From: Melanocharis versteri | Lineage: Eukaryota; Chordata; Aves; Passeriformes; Melanocharitidae | Direction: 5' to 3' | NCBI GenBank assembly: GCA_013397845.1 | Contig: VZTG01009080.1 | Location: 558,001 to 622,000, forward strand | DNA length: 64,000 nt | In this document: piece after piece, positions 50,707-61,100 of the stretch | Layout: every line of letters begins with the position of its first letter | How positions within the stretch are numbered: the stretch's first letter is position 1 | Translations under genes and position numbers: made by a program | The notes under the pieces: generated by a model | The model's input: the letters and a program-made list of their open reading frames with translations, nothing else | Databases searched by the model: none | Told to the model about the DNA's origin: nothing

Positions 50707-50811
50707 CTATTTTGCTCTGCAAGCTGCTGGCATCGCGCTTATGTCATGCCCGAGGATTGCACCACAACCGAAAAAGAAGGCAAAGCTGAGGAGCGCCGTG
50801 CTAACCAGAAG
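50707..50811 (+). CDS. Candidate exon A of an unknown two-exon C-terminus (low confidence)
   Basis: A 105-base segment (35 codons, phase 0 to 0) between a pyrimidine-rich acceptor (GATGCTTCCCCTTCAG) and a donor-like AGAAG/GTATCT. The chosen frame ends TTTEKEGKAEERRANQK, rich in lysine and glutamate. It would join in frame to exon B after a 136-base intron. The other two frames: one is also open, one has a stop. No family was recognised; the donor is only moderately good, so chance is a serious alternative. Confidence 0.25.
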
Positions 50812-50947
50812 GTATCTGCAGCTTGTGGGCCCAGAGTGCCCTTGTGGCTTCAAAACCATTTAACACAAGTGGCTCTGAGAAGCCTCCAGGCCTCCAGTAG
50901 GACTGCAAGTTGTGGTAATCACAGGGTCTGCACTTCTCTTTGTGCAG

Positions 50948-51007
50948 GCAGCAAAGAAGGAAGATACAAATGCAAATGAGGATGTCTTCTGTGACAAAGG
51001 AGACTAA
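50948..51007 (+). CDS. Candidate terminal exon B (low confidence)
   Basis: Follows a strong acceptor (GCACTTCTCTTTGTGCAG). It reads AAKKEDTNANEDVFCDKGD and then TAA, in phase 0, continuing the lysine/glutamate-rich character of exon A. No clear AATAAA follows closely (one occurs at about 51,287). The alternative phase is also open for some distance, so the call rests on the splice consensus and the composition match with exon A. Confidence 0.25.
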   Translation, partial: AAKKEDTNANEDVFCDKGD

Positions 51008-52399
51008 CAGCACCCAATATCTAGCTTGTACAAGTGATTATTAGCACTTTTTTGTGCATTTCCAAATGCAGAATAGTTGCTATTCGCACAAATGAATGAC
51101 AATGAGGTTTACTGCTTATTATTTATATCATTCATTTCTAATACAAATTATGGAATACAGGATATAGGGAAATATTATAAGAAATGTTGCAAGATTACCA
51201 GAAAAGCAGATGAACATTTCTCACATAGGAATATAGAATAATAGCAACCAAAATAAGTTCGAAAAGCCCCAGGTAGTGCGCAAACAATAAAACGCTACAA
51301 AAGTAATAAATCCACAAGGTTATTAGTACAAGAACAATGATGCAAATAGTTTCAAGTCCCATTTGCCTTTGAGCATTTTCTTCTAGGTCAGTGATTTGAA
51401 TAAGAGGTAGGCAAACACTGCAGAAGATTTTGTGTAAATATTTGTTTAATGTTTTTAATGAATTCACTTAGCTTGTGTTTATTTTCCACTAATATTGTAG
51501 TACAGTGGTTCCCAATCTGCTGCATGTTGTAGAAAGCCTGATGCTGTAAAGGAGCAAGATGGATCAATCCCAGGCCATACACCCTTGTCGCAGTGAATGT
51601 GTTTTGTGGCAAGAAAGTTCACGAATATTATTCATTTTAAACAAATATTGGAAAACTGGCCAAAGAAATCCAATTCTGTATTTGTTCACGTGAGAATTTG
51701 TACCATATGCTTTGGATATGGGAATAGCATTTACTCTCTCCAGGAGCAAACTTGTACACTGAATCATCACTAAGCCTGGGAATTAGTATTTCAACTTCAA
51801 ATATTCAGAAAAAGAATGTGATTCACAGATATCTGTTCTTATTGAAAATGGTTTCAAATAAATATAGGAACACGGATATTTTCACAAACTATTGGTAAAA
51901 ACAGAAAGACGCAAAATACATTTAACAGCTGAGGCACAACTGCTAACCAGACATTACATTGCATTTTAGTTATTACTTTCAATACATTTTATTCAAAAAT
52001 AGGTCCTACTACGCAGCGCCTGATGGCAATTCACAGGCGTCTACGGAAAGAGTTTAGCTCAGCTTCTACAGGTACAGTCTCACAAAAACAGCAGTGCAAA
52101 CACAATCTGCACTGCCTGGCAATATAGCAAGGAAGCCATGGGGAAGCAACAAATCTCACTTAAATGTTTACTCCCCCTCTCTTTCACATGGCTGTTAGAT
52201 AACACACTGCTAAAGCACCAGTGTTAAGTAGGACTTAGAAAGGCAAGGAACATGGGTAGTGCTGTTCTAGCAGAGTGGCAATACACGTCCTTTAAATACA
52301 TTATGTTGCACATACAGGCTATTACCAGGCTAAGATATAATAAATTCTTTCCTTTTCCTAAGGCAGCACCATCTAATTCAGTTTCAGGTTTAGCAATGT

Positions 52400-52805
52400 C
52401 CAAGTTCATTACCCAGCTTCATCCCACCACCTGTCCCATGGATTCTTGCCCAACAAATTTCCTTTTGGAATTTCATCTTTTCACCATCCGGTGTGGTTAA
52501 GTTTTTGCTGGAAGGTGGATGTTTCCAAGGCTGGAAAGAAAATGGTAGTGAAGCCCCTGCTAAAATAAATCTTGCTGAAGCCAAGGATACTGGAAAATGA
52601 GCGACTAATGTCTGACCTACTATGTTGGCCACAATCCTGGGTAAAAGAGCTACAGGAATATCCAGAAAGCAATAACCTAGATGATACAATTCTAATCAGG
52701 ATTTTGGATGCAGAAACAGTAATAAAACACACCCTTCCCATAATCACATGCAATTTATTAACCACAGTGGCTAAAGAAAGCCTTTTGTTTCTGGTGTTGT
52801 TATAA
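52400..52805 (+). mobile_element. Ancient L2/L3-clade LINE reverse-transcriptase remnant
   Basis: When frameshifts are allowed, the translation follows the L2 reverse-transcriptase order: DSCPTNFLLE (about 52,440), AGKKMVVKPLLK (about 52,530-52,565), ILENERLMSDL in place of the usual NYRPVSNL, VKELQEYPESNN (about 52,638-52,675), a DDT segment, then ITCNLLTTVAKESLLFLVLL (about 52,742-52,803), where L2 has a TNDLL...SVLVLLDLSAAFDTVDH-type stretch. It breaks off before the catalytic box. This is far older than the CR1 copies here. The minus frames across it are shadows. Confidence 0.65.
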
Positions 52806-55756
52806 GAACTGCAGTGGTATAAGCATGTATTTTAAAAGGCCATTAGTTGCTGCTAAAACATTGATTTCTCAAATACAGGAATCCACCTCTCAGTTTACAA
52901 AACTATAAGACTTTCCCAATTTTAAATAACATTTTTGCAGACTTATAACAAATCTTACGATTGCCAAGAAAAGACAGTTCAGTCTATTTGAAGACTAGTG
53001 ATTCAGAAACAGATGACACTATAAGGAACTAAGTGTAATATCTGTATCATGACAAACCCACCACCCTTTACAAAAAAATCTTGTGTCCTGTAAATTATGT
53101 CCATCACAAAAATTCCTGGACTTTACTTCATTCTGATGTAAATTCATGTAGAAATCATACATGGGTAAAAATCAGTATGATTTTGCTGGGGCATGGCACT
53201 ATGGAACTGATTTATGGCTCGAGGTGTATTTGGGCTGGTAACTAGGAACAAACACATGTACACACACACATGCATAAAACCAACATGGAAGTACATCAGG
53301 CTGCAATTTGGGAAATGCCAGAGTCAAGTTGATCTTGGAAATGCCAGATTTAAATTTCCTGCCAGGTGAGCAGGTGAAACACCAGATTCAACATCTAAGA
53401 AATTCCATTCTCTGGCAGGCAAGTACGTGTACATAAACATATATATACATACATTGCTTTTATCTGGGAAAAAATCAAATTACATTTTGAATGAAAAGTG
53501 CTGCATTTACTTTCAAACCTCAAGGGCTGTGAAGGAAAGAATGTTACAGCATCACAGACCCTTCCAGACAGCCCTTTCCTCCTCTGGCCCCCACCAGTTC
53601 CTACCCAGATGTTAGAGCCCTACCCTCCCATAGGAGAGAGCAGTCTTTCCTGCTCTCTCTCTGTCTTTGTAATAGTTTTCCCACTCTCTGCCTTCTTTCC
53701 TCTGTTCCACTCTGGGACTTGGCCAGGACAATTATCTGGTCTTCAGACATCCCAGTCTCATGGTCCTTGCTCACCAGGTTGCTTTTCCTTCCTTTTAACC
53801 TCCCATTTTTGGTACAATTTCTCCAGCCCTACAGGCCTTATCCTTTTCAGTCCTAGCTCTACTCTTCTTCCTCTCAAAATGTATGGTATCTTTTGCCTTC
53901 TCCTCTTCCCAATTTACTTCTTTGGATACTTTTCATACCTCATACCCTCTCAGATCTTCTGCATCTCCTATCAGACACCTTTAGCCTCTGCCTAAGTACC
54001 CATTTCTTTTCCCAGGAGATCGAAATACCACAGATCCAAACTGTAATTGTTCTTTCTCGCTAGACCTTTCCCTTGCCCCACCTCTCAGCTTCTGCCCATT
54101 CCAGCATTTCTAGCGTATTGTAGCACTATGGTCACAAGATTAATGCCAGTCACCCACAGCTATCATTGGACTATAATTAATGTGGGGGAAAACTTCAACA
54201 GAATTATTTTGCTGTAAGTACCTAGAAAAGCCTGTTTCAGTTTTACCCAACTAAATTTCTAAAGACATACTGAGTTTCAGGATGGCCTTACATGGAGGCG
54301 TGGAAAGGCAGATTATCTCAAAATTCTGCTACTCACCATAAAAATTGTTAAAAGGAATACATGGGCAAAGCAGACAACACAATGGATTTTACCCTAGCCC
54401 TGTTCTAGGAAATGCTTGAACATTTTATTACAGCAATAATCATAAGAAGTGATAATAGTAGATTTTTGGATCCACTGACCATAGAACTTTTCAGGCCACA
54501 AAGTAAAAATTTGAAAATTTAGTTACAATAAAATAACTGTTTTGACAGGAGGAGTGTTTGGCTTACCAGCTTGGACACTGGTCATTGTGTGTTTGCAAGC
54601 ATGGAGTTTTAAAATTTATTTTTCGTATTTAACTTGATTTGTTTTTTCTGTGTTTCTTTTTATTATATATCACAGTACTACTGGCATGATGGTAGCATGT
54701 TTAAAAGCTCCTCATATTTCAATGTTCTTGACAAGCCTATCGTTCTTCAACTCATAGGACATTGTCTGGGTGCTCTCAGGATCATGGGGAACAAGGCCAC
54801 TGCTTCCTCTCAGGACCACAGCTTCTGCTGAGGCTCAAATGCAGCAGAAAAAAGATAGTTTTACTGGCATCAAAGAACATGCTATCTGCAACTGAGACTG
54901 AAGATCCTTCCTTCTGCATTAATCGGGTTTGTACTGGTGCTCTTCATGAGCCGTTCTTGGTTTCTGGAGCTTTCTACAGTATATACGCGCTACTGCGCAT
55001 GGTACACACACAGCCTGAAAACCCACAGATTATGTTTCCTCTGCTCTGCCAATGACAGCTAGCTGCCCATTTACCCATAAAGATGATAAAACTGTAATTC
55101 TAGTGACTGATACAGAGAACTGTTTGAATTTTAGGAGAATCATGCAGATTTGTTGAGGGTCAACAAGAATTTTGTGTAGACATGCTGTTTGATTAAGGAG
55201 CTGACTATGATATCAATTATCAGCTATGACTGAGGCTCAATTCTACCATTTCAGATATAATCGCCAGCAGTCAGACCTGGCAGCTGTGGTGCATTCCTTT
55301 GCAGCAATATAGCTGTGTAAAGAATAATGATATTTTGGATTACCCAAGCAGCTGGACTACAATTCATAGCTGGAACTGAAGAAAGTCATACACATTTAAT
55401 TTAGAGCAAATCTGGCATTTCAAAGTATACAAAGGCCTCAGCTTTAGCAGAGGTAACCAACATCTTGTTCCAGTATCACTTCTTTTCCTCCTAAAGAAAT
55501 AATTTCTGGGGTCCTGAGGAATAGGTCATAACAACTTTATCAAATGTGCCTGGGACTTTGCAGCCAAAGTCTTACTGAAAAAGTAATGAGGCTGTTACTT
55601 AACCACCATAAGTGAGGCTTTCCGACAGGAAATTCTGTAAGTTTCCCAATCTCTATTTCTTCAAAAACCATGGCCAAATGATGTCTTGAAGTTAAGGACC
55701 TTGTAGATAGAAATGATTCATCCAATGCTTGGCAGCTGTGGCTACATGGATCAATT

Positions 55757-55799
55757 TTCTTCTTTCTTTTTTTCTTTTTCTTTTTCCTTTTTTTTTTTA
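55757..55799. repeat. T-rich pyrimidine tract
   Basis: Pure T/C run ending in 11 T. Confidence 0.8.
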
Positions 55800-56094
55800 C
55801 ATATGGAAATGTTAAGTATTGGAAATATTTTGGGCTAGCCTCAACTGAAACACAAATTATGTTGAGGAATTCATTAGGTCATTTTAAAAGGATTTTTTTA
55901 TGGAGGATTTGGCATGCTATAGGATATAATGATCTTAATAAAGCATGGTTGCAAAATGCTAATTTCAGAATGTCATAATCAAGCTAAATGATAAAGCCAA
56001 GTAGCTCCTGGAGATGTCTGCCTATATCAGTTACACGTAATAGGCACAGTAACAGGGTCATTGTAGAAAAAGGTCTCAAATCCATTTGCAGCTG

Positions 56095-56150
56095 CTTGGA
56101 TTCAGCATTTCTGGTGCAAAGCCAGTGGAGCCAGATTCTCCTCCAGTTAT
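56095..56150. repeat. Possible second remnant of the palindromic amniote repeat
   Basis: TGGTGCAAAGCCAGTGGAGCC followed by AGATTCTCCTCCAGTTATTTCACTG resembles the other half of the same type of repeat (GTCAGTGGAG, CAGATTCTC, CAGTTACACTGGTG). Diverged; by-eye match. Confidence 0.3.
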
Positions 56151-57193
56151 TTCACTGCAGTGCCCTTGGTAGGTGAGGAATGAAGCTATGCCACAGGCAC
56201 AGCTGCTTTCTCTTACCGAACACCAAAGCAGCTGCAGCTTCAGAGCAGCGGAACTACAGGGGAGCAGATCTGTCCCAACATTATTTAAGTCCCAGGAAGA
56301 ATGGCAAAAGTGGCAAGAGTAAAATATCCTAAAGAGAGAGAGAAAGAGTAAACTGCTTCATTGGCTGAGCGTTGGCAAGAAGCCAAGCCATCATAGCACA
56401 TGGAGAACTCCCAGGGATAACATGGGATGACAAGTCTGTGTCTACAGCCCATTCCTCCTGGCAGCACATGTGCATGTGTTCCATGCACAGGAATTTTTAT
56501 AGCAGCAGTTGTAAAGAGGATTAAATAGGTGTCTGACTCTGAGGTACATAGGAAGGACATCACAAAGTATAATGGTATAAAGCTAGGAGGGCAGCGATGT
56601 GAAAGGAATGAGAAAGGAATAGGGAAAATACCATATAGTTCTTCAGGTCCTCTTTCCCTCTGAGCTTAAAAGAAATTGCTCTAAACTGGAATCAGTGTCT
56701 GACAATGAAAATGAGATAAGAAAAAAAATTGCTTACTCTGGGCGATGCCTATGGATACCCAGACAAAAACTCAGCATTTCCACTTTCTTGTACGCTTCAG
56801 ACATTTTCACAGATGTAAAGATATGCCATGTGTTTTCATCGGTGCTTTTCCTATTGTATTTCAACATCATTAGAAACTGAATTAATCTCAAATGGAATTT
56901 AAAGCAGTGGAAATTTGTCTAGAAAGGATTTAACTACATCTATTAACTCAATGAGACTTTCAGATAGCAAAATAATAGTTTGAAAGTTCCCACAAAGAAG
57001 CAGAAATGACACTTTTATTTGGGTTCACAACTTTTCTGTTTCAATAAATACTGAACAGACAGACCACCTTAGGAAGTGAATACTTAGTCTAGTCAGAAAA
57101 CATGAAGGTTGTTTTCTAATAATTAAAAAATTTATTCTCATTTACATATTTATATTTTTTTTGGCCACAAATACCTACACATTTTATTTTCAG

Positions 57194-57286
57194 ACAAGTG
57201 GAAAAACTTCTGGAAATGTCCCAGATTTGTTTAATGACCTGCTTCAGACTCTGAAGGGAATGAAACAGCCACAAGAGGACAAGTGA
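57194..57286 (+). CDS. Candidate terminal coding exon of an unidentified gene
   Basis: Directly follows a good acceptor (ACACATTTTATTTTCAG). It reads 30 codons in phase 0 and then TGA. The peptide starts TSGKTSGN, continues VPDLFNDLLQTLKGMKQPQ and ends EDK: a short amphipathic helix with a charged tail, typical of a real C-terminus. A second frame is open for 19 codons, so the frame is not proven. The first AATAAA downstream is inside the (TAA)n array at about 58,164, which is far and may be coincidental. Minus-strand frames overlap this stretch (57,116-57,469 and 57,430-57,729). I do not recognise the family; upstream exons could not be placed with confidence. Confidence 0.35.
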   Translation, partial: TSGKTSGNVPDLFNDLLQTLKGMKQPQEDK

Positions 57287-58110
57287 CTTTTTCCTTTCTT
57301 CTCTAAGGCAAAGTTCATGGGGTAGGTTTTCCACTGGATTTATCTGGAGCTGGACCTTGATATGACCTAATGGGATGAGTAGACCCTCTACACCGAAGAT
57401 GGAAAGCGTAGTGTAGAACAGAGGCCAGACTATAACGTAGCAGAGTATGTTTTCAATGTATCTCCACACACTTTGTGGATTAGGAATGACAAAGACGGAG
57501 AAGCCACTGCTGAAATGCCTCTGGAAGCAGCAGTGCTTTGGACCTTTCTGCTACGATTGCAGGAAGAGGGTTTGCACACATCTCTGCCGATGAGGATCAC
57601 CAGGCTCACTCCTCCGCTCACTAGCACATTTTGGACCCCGTCAGCAGCCCCTGATTGCTGGCGTGCTTTGTTCATATAGCTGTGATCATTTCCTTTCTTA
57701 AAATAGTGCTTCAAACCGAGTCTGCACACCTCTTATGAGTGACTCCACAGATTCATTTAGCATCTGCCCTTGACTTTCCTTCTCTCTGCTGCCCCAAATT
57801 GCCCAAGTTGTGCTAAATCTTGTTAAATCCTTTCTCTCTTTGTTATGCTTAATTACATAGTTGCCAATCTTAAAACACACAAAAGAGGGAAATTTGAAAA
57901 CATTCTGGGATTTGTATTATACTGTTGAATGAACTTGGGTTTTTTTCCTATTGCATGGGAAAGACAGATTTAAATGAACTTTTCACAGACAAAAAGATGG
58001 GTGAGTCTTTAAAAATATAGAAAAGAATTGGCAGGTGTATAATTATTTTACTGCTTCTACTTTTGTTACTTTCCTTCCTTACTGTCAGTCTTCACCCTCT
58101 CCCCAACCTG

Positions 58111-58112
<2 letters not shown>
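57287..58112. other. Possible 3' UTR or intergenic sequence
   Basis: If 57,194-57,286 is a terminal exon, this would be its 3' UTR. No repeat recognised. A slightly GC-richer part (57,470-57,680) is open on both strands. Confidence 0.3.

Positions 58113-58169
<57 letters not shown>
58113..58169. repeat. (TAA)n microsatellite, about 19 copies
   Basis: An uninterrupted run of TAA trinucleotides; likely to vary in length between individuals. Confidence 0.97.
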
Positions 58170-58171
<2 letters not shown>

Positions 58172-61100
58172 TTTAACCCCCTTCTTTCTATGCTAACTTT
58201 GTGGGAAGAACTATACACATATGCAAAGAGATCCTTTTTTTGAAAAAAGTTATCTGGTGCTAACCACACATCTCTGGACACTCGCACTGGAGGTGAGGAC
58301 TCTGCCACATGACTGAGCTATATCTCAGTTACAGCAGTTTAACAAAGTTTGGTCTGTCAACAGACCTGGTAAAATTGTCCAGCCCATACAGTTAATCTGC
58401 CCCAGTAACAAGGTAAAATGCATCAGTTTAAGTCATCATGACATACAGGAACCATTACAACAGCCTGGATAACAAATGGTAACTGTTTATTCCACAGTAA
58501 CTTGAGACATTTGCTCCAGTTAATCAAGGGGAAAGAAACTGTCAGGTAAGAAACAACAGATCAGAAAAGAATAGCCTGCTGTTACTGCTGATGAAGAGAC
58601 AGACAACTGAAGAAAAAAAAGTCTTATTTAGCCTGTGCTGCTGAAATCAGACCTGTGCAATATCTGCTTGCTTGGAGGCTTGGATTCTACCATGAAGAAT
58701 ACAGTCTGACAGAGAAAGAGCACATGAATAGGAATGTACACAGCAGGAGCACAGAGAGACTAAACTAAAGCCAGTCATGCCATCGGATCAGCATTGCTGC
58801 TGCTCAGTGTGCAATGCTCACAACAAGCAGCTTCATGTGGCTTTGAAAACAGAGGAAGTACAGCGGGACAGAGGGGCAGTATGGAGCCCTATGGCATCAG
58901 TGATTGTGTAGAAACTGGTAAAATGAGCAGAAACACCGTTTCTAACATATATGTTAGCATTTCCAATGTGTCAGATCTGACCCATTCGGGGATAAATCTC
59001 TTATAAGAACATATATCCTAAGTTCACTCAGAAAAAAAAATCAATGGGAACAGTTTTATTCCCTTTAGACACAAGTTTTCGTTTTCTGAATGCCAGTGAT
59101 ATGAGGTACCTTAACATCTAATCATGTGTTCAAATGTACTGTGTTTTAGGCATCCTGAAGATACAGCACCTCATGTTGAATTAATAAAATCTGCAGGAAG
59201 GAAGGTGCAAGTGGAAACCTTAACCTGTTGGATGAAAGCTACTGTCTTGTGGTCTTAGGCTGGATTTAGCCAGTTTTCCCTTTCCCCCAGGCTCATCTGC
59301 ATATGTGAAGGGAGCTGAACATAAAACACAAATGGTCAGACCTTATGACCTCCACAACGATGTTGTGAGGTCTGAGAGTCCACAAAAACCAGGTCTCCAT
59401 TTAGGAAAACATTTCATGTGGTGATTTGGTGTTTCCCCTCAGCAAATCCTTTCTCTGCTCCTGGGACAGGCTTTAAGCTGCATCTTAACTTTCAAAAGGT
59501 TAAACTGCCTTCTCACAGCTGCTAATGTCTTCTTCAAGGAACTCCTTGAAAGCTTATTCTTAGGATATTGATTTGTTGCTATTAAAACATAATGAGCTTG
59601 TGTTTGTTGTGGGATAGGTAGTCTGTTTTAAGCCATTCCCACTCTTGGGAGTGGTTGTAAATAAAACATAATTCTTCCAAGGGAGCTGTCATCCAGAAAT
59701 CTTGCATTGAGCCTTTCCAGATGATAAAAACATTTCTAAGACATGAAGGACAAGAATGACTTACGAGAAATACATACAGCCCCAAGAGTGACTCAGAGAA
59801 GGCAGAACCAAGGCCCAGGAGGAGAGAGCACTGCCAGTATGTTATTCTTTGTGCCTCGGTCATGAAGAGACAACAGCTTCCCAGGCTTTATACCCCACTT
59901 CTCCAGCTATTCTGGCCTCCTTCAAGCAGACCAGAACTGACATGTAACCCCTCCTGGCCAAAGTGCCTAACCCAAACATTGGTTCTGGAAGTTATTCTAT
60001 CCATTAATTGATAACAGTAACATCATTATGGTTACCCACTGCTTTCTGTTTGCAAGTTTACATCTGCAATGCTCTCTCAAGCTCGGTCTGAAGCCTATCC
60101 TTCAGATGTCCTCAGGCACCCTGAAACCACTGCTACTTAAGCAATAATAAAGCTCCTTTTTCTCCCCTTACGGGATGCTGTATTCCCCACAACAGCAGTT
60201 TCATTCATCCATAAAACATCCCTTCTCAAATAAAATCCAGGCAATTTTGGAGCATGATGCTGAGCCACTTGCCATGTGCCTTTGCTCTGGGAGAAAGACA
60301 CGCCTCACTGTCCCTTGCAGCAGACTTAAATGGGCAGATGAGATGGGACAACCAAACCCCTTATCCAAGTCTGTCACCAGGTATTTTCATACCACAGGAG
60401 AGTTCCACAGGATCATTCATAAACAGCAGTTTAGTTGAGGTTTGTCTGATCCAGCTTGGTACTTTTGTAAGGCACTGGGCTATGCATTGATGTTTTGTTA
60501 TAGTTAACTTCTTGCAAGAGAGAAACCACTCTAGAGTCCTGGCTTTGCTCAATTTTCTCAATAAATATAGATATACATACACGCATTTAATATAGCACAG
60601 TGTATACATAAAGTATATACACATAGTATATGTATATATCACCTTTCCTTACAGTTTACTGTTACAGACACTTGGTTCTTCTGTATCTCAGTCAGATCAA
60701 GAGGGATTTTTTTCCCCCCCAAGGAAGGGGAATATCTGTGTATCTAACCACATTTCTGCTGCCCATTTCACTGAGTTATTACTTTTATCTTCTCAGCTCA
60801 CAGAACTGTACTACCTAGCAAAAAACACAGCAAACACAGAATTTGGAAAAGAGGGGTGAGTAGTCCACTCATCTATATGGGAAATAAAAGCCCTGCCTAC
60901 TAACTCATAATGAGTGTATGGATCCGTTGCCAGAAGAGAGAAAAAATTCAGATTTACACTGCTTTGTGTTTTCCTAGTGGAAATATTGAGCTGATTGAAT
61001 ATGAACTTCTAAATATAAATTTGAGCAAATCCCACCAGTATTGTTACAGACAGACTCCAACTTCTGTAAAGAAACTGTTGGCTTTTCAGTCCCCCATATT

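Larger units (their letters stand above)
49659..52399. other. Non-coding stretch with one two-part exon-like segment
   Basis: Mostly unique AT-rich sequence. The segment at 50,707-51,007 is annotated separately. A hAT-like terminal word lies at 51,503-51,519, and an 8-base-stem hairpin at 52,091-52,115. Confidence 0.45.
52806..57193. other. Non-coding stretch, no firm gene
   Basis: Contains a 550-base strongly pyrimidine-biased block (about 53,560-54,120), a T/C-rich run at about 55,757-55,799 and a possible palindromic-repeat remnant at about 56,095-56,150. The 165-codon frame at 53,498-53,995 is a product of the pyrimidine bias (S, L, F, P rich). Confidence 0.45.

Noticed and set aside
53498..53995. 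165-codon plus-strand open frame
   Set aside because: Explained by the pyrimidine bias of the block (S, L, F and P codons lack stops).
57116..57729. Two overlapping minus-strand frames with a hydrophobic stretch (YVIVWPLFYTTLSIFGVEGLL)
   Set aside because: They are in different frames, with no clear splice acceptor between them. Part of the stretch is better explained as the plus-strand candidate exon and its flank. A TTTATT at 57,183-57,188 gives a minus-strand AATAAA, so the idea is not fully excluded.
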